DNA of 64,000 bases from Sipunculus nudus (Eukaryota > Annelida > Sipuncula > Golfingiida > Sipunculidae), in NCBI GenBank assembly GCA_026874595.1, contig CM049310.1, positions 67,098,056 through 67,162,055 on the forward strand. The letters run 5' to 3'. The notes beneath the pieces were generated by a model that ran no database searches, was not told the DNA's origin, and saw only the letters and a program-made list of their open reading frames with translations. Positions 36,246 to 47,842 of this stretch are shown one piece after another (the stretch's first letter is position 1; every line of letters begins with the position of its first letter). The position numbers were made by a program, and so were the translations under genes.

Positions 36246-39200
36246 ATAAATGGATGTTTTATGTCGGATGACGTATATATTTTTTTCATTTCAAGGACAC
36301 CGACTTCAGAGTGGTTACAAAGCCCATACTACTTAATATGCAAAAGTATCCAGTCAAATTTGGTCTCAAATGAGAGTTTAAACAATACGCTTCAGTATGA
36401 TATGCTTTTTATGACCCCTGGGTATAAACTGCTCAGGAAATACATTCTAATAAAAAGTCGGGACCTCCTGTACCCCCCCCCCCCGCTTCTGCCATACCCT
36501 TAGAAAAATACTCTATATATCGATTACGTCAACAGATAAAACGTTATGTCGGTAACCGAATACAGCAGGAACGGCCGCAACTGTCAGCTCCGAGTTATGT
36601 GGTAATATTGATCATGGGACTGGTATTTTGTTTGTAAGCTATAGGTGGTCCTAACTTGTGCAAGCCAAAAATATAACTCCTTTCGTTTGAGATGATCAAA
36701 AGATGACTAAATAAATGTGAGGTGTGCTGAATTATTATAAGATTTGTCTTTACTTTATTTTCACTTTGCTGATCACGTGTTTGTATTCATAATTTTATGA
36801 CCAGTACCCAGCGTATTGATCCCATGACTTAATTGCAAGTATCGCCACGTATGCTGACTTGAGTCAAAATGATCTTTTTCAGTTCTTTCTATTCAAGTCA
36901 GGAAACAAAAATAAAAAAAAATAAATTTTACGTGAGGCATAGTTAATATAGATATTTGAATTACCTACAATTTCTAATGAGCTTTACCAAACATTGACCA
37001 TGTGACTTTTACGAGTATATAAACTACAGATGGCACCATTTATGTTTGACTTTCTTCTGAGAACAAAACCGTTGAGCAAAACTTTTTTTTTCTAATTGGT
37101 TAGAAAATTTAATCTATATGTAGCTAATCGATTATGATGGACTAGAGCTGAAATGGTATTTTTTAGTTTCACTCTCTATCGTTCCATCATTATTCGCGAT
37201 TATGAACAATGCAAAAAGATATTGTAAGACTTTTAAGTTTCTTTTTTGTGAATGACAGACTGCAACTTTCAGTGTGATATATAGCAAGGCACAACTCCTA
37301 ATCGCTAGACCTGGGATGTTCAGACGTTGTGTATACAGGTTCTCTTAAATTATCCTTAGTAGATAATTAGATCACTAACCAATATAGATTCAGCTGAGCA
37401 TTATGACCAGTGGGCTACCTAGTAAAGTTAAACATTTAAAATCAACAGAAGAGGTAACAGATTATAATTATGATATATTTAAGATATAGAATTTGTTTAC
37501 TTACGTAAAGTTTCACTGTTCAGCGTGAATGTTTGCTGTGTGATAAAGACTCCGTAAAGAATTGTTTGTTACATTGATTATTTCACAATTAGGCCCTTGT
37601 GTATTTTGAACTTACATATTCCAAAATAAAACTATCTAAGTAATATTTAATGTTAGGTATAAAGGGAAAATAAGCAATATCAGTTTATATGTTCATAATC
37701 ATATAAATATGTGCAATCGTTTACTGACAGAAAAAACATCAGATCTAATGAGTTCTATTTTGCATGGTTGGAAAGATAACATCGATGGAATATGAAAATC
37801 ATTTCGTCATTTTTTTATTTTGGATTATCACTGGGGCTTTAATAAGTCTATTATATCTTATAGTTATTTCAAGCCTGGCTACCTTGCCAAATCAAATCAT
37901 TAAAAGTTAGCACTTGCAAGAAATTAAAACAGAAATCACCAGAAGAACGACAAACAGTTATTTTCATGTTTATTATCATGCGAGTTTCTACTTAAATGTT
38001 TAAATAAAAGAAAATAATATGAAGAAAAACATTTAGAATATGTATCTCCATTTTGTGATCTAACAGTTACAATTATATTCTAATTAACATGAGATGATAT
38101 TCCCTTAAGGGCAAAACCATAAACCCCATTGATATTATAATTGTACGGCCAGCACAACAGTCAGTGATTAACATGATCTCCCTTAAACCTGGGGAATGGC
38201 AGGGCCACAAGCTGCTGAAAAATTGCATTTTATAGATTAAAACAACGGATCTTAATGACACTCTATGGTGCAAGTATATAGCCCAAGGCGAACCATGTAT
38301 GTCTTCCAGTTCTGTAAAGTTAGTTGACACTGGACTGCTAAGGTTTTGTTTGAGACATTATCCCTGAACTCATGAGTCAAAGCAGGTTAGAATTAAATTA
38401 GATTTGTTCAACAACTGATTTCATTAATTTGGGCTTATTATTAGCGTTTACTAAACTTTGTGTTAACATAAAACCGGAACAGGATGAGTCATTGCACTTG
38501 CTTGCAATGTAGCAAACTAGTATATATTCATGTTAAAACTCTGTTTGCCCCACGGTTCGAATAAACATCTAGTTTCCGTTACAGAAAGGAGCATTGATTA
38601 AGAAATCTCTCTCCTGTAAGAAATGTCAACAGTATAATCAGAGGCAATTCAGAATGAATAACTAACAGCTCCGCTTCACAGTTAGTCCTGACACAAAGGC
38701 AAACTGCAATATCTATCATTTATTTATGGTGCCACCCAAGCAACATGTTGTAGGTACATTTACTGCTCTTGCCTTGATTTTTTATTTTAAGTTTGTAGGA
38801 AATATTTGCATGGAAATATTTCAGCAGAAAACATAGCCCTTTCTCGGGCGAAGGTTCTTTTATATTTCTTGTATGAAAGCGAATTTGGCCAGAAGTGCAG
38901 ATACGGCGGCCTAGTTTGTACCATATCACAAGTGACTTAGGAACCAAATATAACAAAAACTTTCAAATAAAAATATACTGCTCAAAATGACTTGTCGCCC
39001 TTTTCCTTTTTTCAACCGGAGACATGCAAAAACATATATTTAAACAACTAGCCGAGTACCCGTGTCTGCATATATGTCATGAGTGACATTCGGCTTGCGA
39101 CATCCAGGTTTCAGTCTATATATCCCCCCCCCCACCCCCACCCCATAATAGCAGCCGATAGGAATAATTGGGAGGATTAACAAATCAGGGTTCGATAAGT

Positions 39201-39636
39201 GCATGGGTATGCGACAAAAAAGTACTCAAAAACATCAACCAGGCATTAATTGTTTTTGCGGACAGTTGGTGGTAATGGAACATGTATCGGCTAACTTTAG
39301 AACGGAATAACACATTTCTGTGACCACGCCTAAATCCACAAATTGTAGTTGGGAGCAAAACATGTTTTTTTTTAACTGGAAGACTACAGTCTTCACTGAT
39401 CACTTCATAAAAAAACTGGTCACGGTTGGTCTAATCAGAAATCCATCATGTAATTTTTAACAAATTAGCTAAAATTAAACAAATTGCTATGATTCAGGGT
39501 GAGGAAAAGTATTTATATCTTTAGAATTTGGAAAGCTATATACATGAATAACACACCAGATGAAAGCTATAAATGTCTTCTATCAACTAACATCAAACTT
39601 GTTTTAAAACAGGCATTATATAAGATGTTATAACTA

Positions 39637-39639
<3 letters not shown>
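36246..39639. other. unassigned AT-rich region
   Basis: I see no exon, RNA gene or tandem array. A C-run lies at 36475-36484 and another at 39124-39132. Short open frames (up to 85 codons) have no recognisable domain. Confidence 0.4.

Positions 39640-39686
<47 letters not shown>
39640..39686. repeat. (AT)n microsatellite
   Basis: An uninterrupted alternating A/T run of about 45 bases. Confidence 0.92.
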
Positions 39687-39689
<3 letters not shown>

Positions 39690-39749
39690 TAACAGTATGT
39701 ACCGCAAATTTGCAAGTTCGGTACAAGTACATTTCAAAAACAGGCTGAT

Positions 39750-39870
39750 ATTTTACAGAAAGCTACCACTTTCAGACTGCTATCAGGCATTGTTAATATC
39801 TACACACATACACCTTTCAAAAAAACATTGATAGCAATTGTCACCTGTTTGGTACCAGTGAACCCTCTGG
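39750..39870 (-). repeat. dispersed repeat, inverted partner of 36140-36245
   Basis: The reverse complement contains ATGCCTGATAGCAGTCTGAA and AGTGGTAGCTTTC, matching the plus-strand copy at 36140. It lies just right of the (AT)n tract. Confidence 0.5.
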
Positions 39871-40342
39871 CTGATGTACTAAATAGCAAAAAAAAAAAAA
39901 AAGTGAGCCACGCACATACATTAAACCCGGAGAGAAAATTAGAAAAAAAATCCTTACGCTGGTCACCAAGTACGGTAAACATGAAACCATGGCCAAGGGA
40001 CTGGGTGGAAGTATTTCAAATAAAAACATTGAAAAGTCGTGTTTATTTGAAGTACGATTGAAAAAATATACTAACATACGGAGACAGATGGTGCAAAATG
40101 CCATCTCTCTTTTTTCTTCAGTACCAGTTATCGCGAGAAAAGCGATCACGAATGTATCCGGGTTCTGGCCCTTGAGTGCGCTTAATTTTTGTTTATAAAT
40201 AGCAGTATGTGTCTCTCTAAATATCTATGCAGAAAAAGGCGCTTTCTTCTGGGCAGATTAGTAAATACAGTATTTGTTACGGATCCTAATAACAACAGAT
40301 CACGCAATCGTGACGAGCACAAATTTTGTTACGGAAACAAAA

Positions 40343-43336
40343 AACAAGGGACCCATGGGTCACGGCGCTCAGCTGTCATTTATGATCACAAATATGATTT
40401 GGAAGAGGAGGTAGGCAAAGGCTGGTTTTGTGAGGTAATATAAGCTCTATTATGAGTTGATGGTGTTTAACTTAAGTTATGTAAGATTTTGATAATATCC
40501 TTGGAGGCAGGGAAGAGGATTGATGTCATTAATATTATTTACAGTTGGAAATGGTATGCTATTATCACATAGGTTTTGACTTGGCCATAAAACTTTACCT
40601 TTATTGCAGCAGAATTATTTGAAAAGTTAAACTATTTATTAAAAATTAATAACAAATATAATGTCAAATATTATTTATATTAAAAATAATAACAGTACCA
40701 TTTTTTTAACAAAGATTTTTAAATAATATTATCGAAATAAATGATCATTAAAATAATATGATTGAATATATTCATTAAAGCATTTCATTTTTACCTGTAT
40801 TAATATCCTTATACATGAAATTATGGAGTACATATTCATATTTGCATTCAAATACATTTGCAAAGTACTGCACCATGTCTGGCATTTATTCAGTTTTAGT
40901 CAAACAAAGTTCTTGAGAATCCAGATAAACAAATATCACAAATTTAAATAATGACCCCTGGTTTTATGAATTTTATTTATATTCAAAAATAAAACTATAA
41001 TATTCACTTTGGACTACCTTCACATCAGTCTACACACTAAACATAGCAAGAGTCTTATGACAATTATTAACATCATCTCATCATAATGAGAACTTGTCTA
41101 ATATCCGATTATTTATCATATTCAAATTTTTTTATTAAAAAAAAAAAAATGTATCAGAAAAAAAATTTTAAGTATCTGAGCTATGAAACCATTATATGTG
41201 TAAAAAATAACCCAAGGATAAGAATACCCCATAAATTAAACAAGGAAAAAAACTAGAGATGGGCAAGATTATTTTTATTAACTGAAATATAGGAACCACG
41301 TGTCTGAATGTCATAAGTGAAACATATTGACATCTTTAATCAGTACTTGTCCGAGTAAAATTTAAAAATTTTGACATATTTTAATTTTTTTTTAAATTTG
41401 AAATAAATATAAATTAACAAACTGAAACACTTGGAAAAGACCTGGGAATTTAAATTCATATTATCAAATGCATCTTTGTCAATCATTAATTTCCTTCATA
41501 TAATCCCTAATAGTACAGAACAATATAATTTAATTATTTTTTTTTTCATTATTAAAATTTAAAAGAAAAATACCATAGGTGACTCAATGGTGTTACTTGG
41601 AATACATTTTCATCCATCCATACAAAATCCATAAAACAACAGTAACTGCAAGGTAATTCCCTGTTAGTGTTACTCATCAACTGTCAAATTCCTTTTCTAT
41701 TGATTATTTTTAAAGTTGTTATTATAGACCTATAAAAATTTATTTATTCATTGTTTATTGTTATGCTGTGGTCTCAACAACTAATAGATGAGCTGGGTTG
41801 GACACCTGGATCAGCTGTGGCCAGCATTAAGCTGCCCAGCTGCAAGTATATGCCCCGCGTCAAGCGTGCATAATTGGCCTGAAAGGTCAACTTGAGGACA
41901 TACAGGTGACTGAAGAGGGCCTGGAAAGAGCCTGGGTCTGACATGGTCTCATAAAAACTTTAATAAAAGCTACAGTTTTGGGCCAATTTCTTTCAAAACT
42001 AACAAGCTGACATCCTTATTTCTGCATGATATGAAAATTATATCAACAGTGCTTACAGGAAACAAACATGCGATGATCAAAATTAGGCAAAATTTAAGGT
42101 ACTGATTTTATATTAATGCTAATAACTTATAAACTTTGAAAAATTCAGAACTAATTTTGGGTAAAAAATTGAACCTTGATTAAATAATGTTATATCCCTG
42201 ACAAAAAAAATCTCTAGCTTCAGCAATTTTTATATTAAGGGAGTAAATATATTTCTTGTTTACAAAGTGCATTATGTTCACGCACATAACTTAAAACAAT
42301 TTTGCAATACTCGTATCATTCCTGGCATGTGCATAGAGTATGAATAGAATAACATGTATATTTTATATGATCACAGTCACATCAGTAGTTTTGATATTAG
42401 GTAGTCTTGAAGTGTAACAATGGGTTTTTAATTGAAAATTAGAGTTTTTTCTTAACATCTCGAAAGAATGAAATTCTAGTGACCAAACTTTTGGTATAAT
42501 AGGGGTTTTTTTGGGACATCTAACTGAATGCAAATTTGGGAGCTGAGAGCTGGCCTGGGAAGCTGGGGAGCTGAGCTCTAGCAAACTGCATAACACTTGC
42601 TTGATATAAACAATACTTTACAAGGTGCTTGAAAACTGGAATAAAGTCAACAGTTTTTGATCAACTGGTTTCAAATTTCAGATGTTTAGAGATGAAATGC
42701 TTATGGTAACATGCTGTGAAAATTAAATCCACAGCAGTTACAGGAATTAAATGTGCCATGGTCAAATCTGGCCAAAATTTAAGGTAGTAATTTTATATTT
42801 ATGCTAATAACTTATTAAATTTAAAAAAATTCAGATCTAATTTTGGGTATACAATTGAATCTTGACTAAATATAGTTATTTACCAGAAAAAAAGTCTCTA
42901 GCTTCAGCAATTCTCAAGTTAAGGGAGTAAATATATTTCCTGAATTTTACAAAGTGCATTATATTTGGGCCAATTACTTTAAGAATTTAAAAAATATTAA
43001 ACTAATTTCTCGTATGTACATAGGAAATATATAGAAGGAATTTATCTATTAAAAATGGTCAATATCAGGTCATTGGTTTTGATATTAGGGCAGTCTAGAA
43101 GCGTAACAATGGGTTTTTAATGGAAAACGGAGGTTTTTCCTTTATAATTCGAAGGAACGAAGTCCTAGTGACCCAATTTTCAGTGTGGTAGGAGATTTTG
43201 GGGACATCTAAAGGTATGCTGAATTTCAGATTCGTAGATCCAACGGTTTCAAAACGTGCCAGTTTAACGGACGGACGGACATCCGACGGACAAAGGACCA
43301 CGACTATAGCTCAGATGACTTATAGTCAGCTGAGCT
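40343..43336 (-). mobile_element. Helitron/pearl-like element, ~3.0 kb
   Basis: On the minus strand it starts at the palindrome 43308-43336 (AGCTCAGCTGACT pairing with AGTCATCTGAGCT), followed by TATAGTCGTGGTCCTTTG, identical to the start at 7356. It could end at 40343 with CAGCTGAGCGCCGTGACCCA and TGGGTCCCTTGTT, a diverged version of the right terminus seen at 19107 and 53866. Inside are two tandem ~700-bp units (about 41950-43250) and a very AT-rich stretch (40450-41750). A GC-richer, exon-like segment sits at 41765-41945. That the two ends belong to one element is inferred from orientation. Confidence 0.5.
41765..41945 (-). other. exon-like open segment inside the element
   Basis: This GC-richer island in AT-rich surroundings has a minus-strand frame open for about 57 codons, containing FQALFSHLYVLKLTFQ and ARLTRGIYLQLGSLMLATAD. 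A pyrimidine-rich CTCTTTCCAG precedes GCCCTCTTC and a possible donor CCAG/GTGTCC follows GCTGAT. It does not match the FHIP2 gene whose exons lie 1.7 kb upstream. I do not recognise the protein. It could be a gene fragment captured by the Helitron-like element, an exon of an unknown gene, or chance. Confidence 0.3.
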
Positions 43337-43596
43337 AAAAATTAATTATTCTTGCATAATCAGAAAAAAAAATATTGAATAAGCAGCATTATTTGAAGTA
43401 TAGAGTTTCAGAGGTCAAAAAAACGTTTTCTGCATTAGCATTTAGATTACAATGACAAAATTAGAGGTATAATATCTTTATTCCTTAAGCCAGGTGAATA
43501 TTGTGTTAAAATTGTTGAGAAACATAATTATCCAATTTTAAGGTAAAAAGGTTCAATATTTAATCCATTATTAAAATAACATAAAAATGGATTTAC

Positions 43597-43676
43597 CTTC
43601 CATCAGAGGTTGAGAGTACACCAACCTAACACAGTGACTTAGGAGGGAAGTAGCAGTGATGGAACCAGCCTCTGTT
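43597..43676 (-). CDS. FHIP2A: FHIP2-like gene, internal exon (80 bp)
   Basis: This exon follows the exon at 43979-44170 after a 302-bp intron. On the minus strand it starts after the acceptor ATGATTGCAG and ends before a GTAAAT donor (ATGGAAG/GTAAATCC). Completing the split codon gives A-T-EAGSITATSLLSHCVRLVYSQPLME. From memory this aligns with the FHIP2A segment that follows the FPGKRAL exon (EMGILTSTALLHRIVRQV). The phase continuity between the two exons and the canonical splice sites make a functional gene more likely than a pseudogene. The next downstream exon was not found between 29000 and 43596, probably because its intron is long. Confidence 0.78.
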
Positions 43677-43978
43677 CTGCAATCATTGTTGCACATAAGT
43701 TTATCATTGTGAAAATGCTAACTAGATAAACTAGATAATTAGATCAAAACAGACTGCAGGAGCCAAATTCATGTTAGTGAATTATCATAAGTGTAATGAT
43801 GATTGAATAAATATACTGTTCTCAATAAAATTAGGAAAAGCAGTATAAACCGTTTGTATGAACATTTATTGACACAATAAATGAACATTTTAAGGTAAAG
43901 CAGCTGATATTTGTTAAATGAAAAATAAATGAAAATTTTATTTATCAAATACTATAAATACCAGCTATTTTCACTTAC
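43677..43978 (-). other. intron of the FHIP2-like gene
   Basis: A 302-bp AT-rich intron with GTAAGT at its 5' end (43978) and TTGCAG at its 3' end (43677). No repeats are evident in it. Confidence 0.7.
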
Positions 43979-44170
43979 GCTTGCAAGACAGCAGGTTCCA
44001 ACTTTGCCCTGAAAAAGTGCTCTTTGATATGACGTGCAAGAGATTTAGCGACGAATGGGTGAGAAATGTGAATCAACTGATCACAAAAAACCAGCCATGA
44101 CATGAACGATGTTAGAGCTCGCTTCCCAGGAAAGTTAAACCTGTCCTCTGCCTCACTCTGAAGGTCCAGC
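43979..44170 (-). CDS. FHIP2A: FHIP2-like (FAM160B) gene, internal exon (192 bp)
   Basis: The minus-strand exon lies between a pyrimidine-rich acceptor (CTGTTCATCTTTCCAG) and a consensus donor (GC/GTAAGTG). It encodes 63 full codons with split codons at both ends: LDLQSEAEDRFNFPGKRAL, then TSFMSWLVFCDQL, then ARHIKEHFFRAKLEP. FPGKRAL, SWxxxCDQL and a following alpha-helical xxFFxxxLEP segment are characteristic of FHIP2A/FHIP2B. FHIP proteins join AKTIP (FTS) and HOOK proteins to make the cytoplasmic FHF adaptor that links dynein-dynactin to vesicles; vertebrate FHIP2A is associated with RAB1A membranes. A, B or a pre-duplication invertebrate orthologue cannot be told apart from 64 residues. 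The preceding exon, expected to end in Trp-Gly, was not found to the right. Confidence 0.82.
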
Positions 44171-44363
44171 CTGGAAAGATGAACAGAAACATCAACTTGT
44201 TGGAATAAATGCACACTAGTTTAGGCACAAAATCAGTTTTTATATGATAATGATATAAAATTAATCACATTATATCATGATATCAGTATCAGGCTCAGGA
44301 ACTCAAACTCTCATTTTCATATGACATTTATCAGTATTTCCCATTTTTCTGGAATTATCTTTT

Positions 44364-44668
44364 TTTTATTATTAAAGGATAGGTCCATGGCCTGTTGGTG
44401 GCAGTGTCTACTGAATGATGATGAAGGTATCCATACTATAAGAATTATAAGTTATTATTAAGCCTTCTGAATTTCAGGTTTTATAAGCACGGATTAGTAA
44501 TAATCAAGAAGTCATAACCTGTCGTTAAGACTTTAAGTATCTCTGAGGTTCTATAATGAAAGTTCACCATGAAGCCATTGAGACACTGGCGAGGTTTGAA
44601 CCAGGGACCTTCAGCTCTGAAGTCCAACGCCTCAACCACTAGGTTACGTCCTGCCCCCTTCTGGAACT
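44364..44668 (-). mobile_element. tRNA-derived SINE
   Basis: The minus-strand head reads GACGTAACCTAGTGGTTGAG (a box A-like segment), then a GGACTTCAGAGCTGAAGGTCC-type anticodon-arm stem, then CTGGTTCAAACCTCGCCAG, a good box B (GGTTCAAAC). The body continues about 200 bases and ends in ATCCTTTAATAATAAAAAAA (rich in A) at 44364. A tRNA-like head with internal RNA polymerase III promoter and A-rich tail is the hallmark of a SINE. It sits about 200 bases upstream of the FHIP2-like exon, probably within its intron. It is not a tRNA gene because the acceptor stem does not pair well and the sequence continues. Confidence 0.72.
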
Positions 44669-46244
44669 ACCTAACAGCTGGGGAATCCCCTCAGACTTTC
44701 CTGAGAATGTGATTCTGACAGTTGGTCAGATATTATCATTTTGAATATACCCAAATATTTATCATACTATAATGATTGGTTCTTTATTTAAAGAAATCCA
44801 TGTGATTATTAAAATAAATGTTGTTATTGAAAATAAATGTTATTCTGAAGACAGACAGATCCTGAAAACACTGAATTTGAGAATGTTTACTAAGAAGCAT
44901 ATTATTATTGAACACTTTATGACCAAGAAATATCAATGTAATGTTAAATTAAATAAAATTAAAACTTTATTTTTTTAACTGGATTAAGCAGAATTCATAA
45001 AAATATAAAACCATATTGCAGAAAACCTTTGCAGATTAAAAAAATTTTATACAAATCAAGTGGTCAAAGAGGAATAGTTGGAGTTATATAAAGGAAAAGC
45101 TATAAATATCAGTTAAATGTGTATGCATTGTAATATTACCTGTCATGATTGACATTTGTGTGTCTTTAATTATCCTGTTTAATGTTGTTATGAGGAAATT
45201 CATAGCAGATAGAATCTGGTATATAAGATATCTACATATATTTCCTCATGCCATTGTGTATTTGTACGTGATTGTTGTTTGTAATTCAATGTAAAAGTGT
45301 TGTTATTGTTGTGGAAAATATTAGTAACTGCAAAATACTTTTATTTCTTTTGGTTTTTCATGTATATTACCATTTGAAAAGCTAAGAGAAAATGGCCCTG
45401 CTGAAATGAAACTGTATAAATTATAGAATAATGGACATAAACTAAAGCATATGCACTGTGTAATAAATGAAATTTTTGGCCTGAAACCATTTAGTGATGC
45501 ACCAAGGGAAAAATAGGCCGACAGCAAGTGTTATATAAAAGTTACATTTCATAAACATATAATGTGTGAAGATAATTAAGTTTTCAAAAGTTAAATATAT
45601 GGCCATATGAGTTAAAAGTTAATCCCTCAAAGTTTGACCAATATTCCTGATTTTAAAACTAAGTTTAATGATCAGTGTTATTCACACCTAGGCCCGGCCA
45701 ACTTTAAGAGATATGAATGAAATGCTACAATGTATTTATATCTTCTTAAATCTTGTCAGTTTAAATCTATCTTAAATCTATCTCGTTTGAATATTAGGAT
45801 TAAATTCCTGAACCTTTTTTTCTGAAAAAAAAAATAAAAAAAAGTCTCAACAAAAAGAATTTATTTAACATTAAAATTATAGGATTAGTCTTGTTTATTA
45901 GTCCTGTGTATTGAAGGGGTGGGTGTGGGGAGGGGTCTCTGTTTTAACTGCTCGTTGCTGAAAAATTAAAATTATAAGATCCATCTTGTTTATAGTACAG
46001 GTCTGTCAACAGAATGGGGGGGGGGGGGGGGGGCGGAGGGAGAGTGAGAAGGCTCCCTGTGGTATTAACTGCAGACAGCCTGATCAAGCTCAACAAGAGA
46101 GAGGGCTTGCCCCAGTGATGGACTACATAACATCAGTGTGGGGAGCATAGAGAGCTGCACTGAATGACCTACAGTGACCAAAGTTGACTGCTAGACAATG
46201 TAAGGGAATACAACAAGAGCCTCCAAAAAAATTTAATAACTAGC
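44669..46244. other. unassigned, presumed FHIP2-like intron
   Basis: No exon was recognised here. Homopolymer tracts (G-run at 46015-46032) and AT-rich sequence dominate. Two stretches near 45895 and 45960 share ATTAAAATTATAGGATTAGTC/ATAAGATCCATCTTG-like text and may be an old duplication. Confidence 0.35.
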
Positions 46245-47842
46245 CTAATTTTGCAGCTTTTATTTCCAAATTTCAGATTTTATCAGAGTAAATCCTTATG
46301 CGTACATACTGTGAAAATTAAAACCATAGTACTTACAGGAAAAAAATGCGCCTGGGCCAAAGTTGGGCAAAATTTAAGGTACTTATTTTATATTTATGCT
46401 ATAAACTTAAAACTAGGGCTCAATGACTTGGGGGGGGGGGGGGGGGGGGGGGAGAGTTACAACACCTTTGGATACAAATACGGAATTAAATTCAATGGTG
46501 CTTACAGGGACTGGTGGGAATTAAAGCACCTCTGCATTTACGTAAAGGATAAAATTTAATTTAAATGAAATTATTGCTAAATATTTAAAAACAGGCAGAG
46601 AGATGGAAAACAAAGCAAATTCTTTAATTTCCATACTACTGAGACAGAAAAATAATGAACAAATATTTGCATTAGATCCTATCTTTTCTTTGTTCAGTCA
46701 TTTTTTCTAAGTTTACAAATTTTACTATATATTTACAGTATATCATATATATCTGAATATTTAAATTGATTCACAAAACTAAACTGCATCAACATTTATA
46801 CTTAATTTAGTCAGGGAACAAATATATTTCTTTTTTTTTATAAAATAAATTTTTAAATTTGCAAAGCAATAAATGTATGAAAATAACACTCCAGAATTCA
46901 CAATTTAAAATTGCACCTTTATTTATCCATGATTTGTTTCATATATTATCAAATTATGCCTACTGATGGGTTAAATTATAATTTGTTTAATTATTTAAGA
47001 GGAAATAATTTCTTTAAAATGCTACATCAGAACAACGGGCATCTCTTGGATTACTTCTTGAATTAATATTTCAAGAAAAGTTGTGCACATTGGATCAAAA
47101 ACAGCTTTACATTTAAAGAAGTTGACAATATAAAACCATGTATTGCAATATAATTGGTAATGGTGGTGGTGGTGGTGGGGGGGGGGGGGATGGGGGGAGC
47201 GGGTGTTAGGGTAGGGCCCATGAGAATAAGTGTATGTTTATTACAGCAGGGGTGTTCTGCCAATGCTGCTTCACTTATAAGGTTATCTAGGCAAGGCTGT
47301 AGTGAGCAAGATTGAGGTCTTGGATATACAAAATGCAAATACATTAGAGCATCTGAAAAACTTCAATAATTAGAATAATTTTTCAGCTTTTACTTTCAAA
47401 TTTCAGAATTCATCAGATTAAATCCACATGTATCCAGGCTGTGAAAAATAAATTAAATATACTTACGAGAAAAAAACGTGCCATGGTCAAATTTGGGCAA
47501 ATTTTAAGGTACCAATTTTATAATTTTGCTAAAATTTTAAAAATTTAAAAGATTTGATCTTATTTTGGGTATGCAATTAAATGTTGATTAATTAAAGTTA
47601 TACTACTGTAAAAAATCCCTAGCTTTAACATTTTTTGGTGTTAAGTGACCAAATATTTTTCCTGATTTTTTACAAAGTGCAATATGTTTGGTCCCATAAC
47701 TTTTTTAAATTATATAATACAGACCTAATTTCTGGCATGTACATCGGAACTATATAGAGGAATATTTATCATAAATATGAGGAAAAACAGATGAGTGGTT
47801 TTGTTATTAGGCAGTCCTGAAGTGTGAAAATAGGTTTTAATA
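46245..47842 (-). mobile_element. remnants of the ~700-bp dispersed unit
   Basis: Two partial minus-strand copies (46250-46400 and 47380-47842) match the tandem units of the element at 41950-43250, with CAAATTTCAGA, GGGCAAAATTTAAGGTAC and ATTAGGCAGTCCTGAAGTGT landmarks. Both lack hairpin ends. The right copy is cut at 47842 by the terminus of the next element. G-runs at 46431-46452 and 47176-47189 interrupt the region. Confidence 0.5.

Noticed and set aside
44575-44660. A tRNA gene on the minus strand
   Set aside because: Box A and box B are present, but the acceptor stem does not pair convincingly and the unit continues into a body with an A-rich tail, so it is a SINE.
46060-46210. The missing FHIP2 exon upstream of 44170
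   Set aside because: A GC-richer patch gives ALYAPHTDVM in one minus frame, loosely like the expected region, but it stops at once and lacks the Trp-Gly end and a donor.
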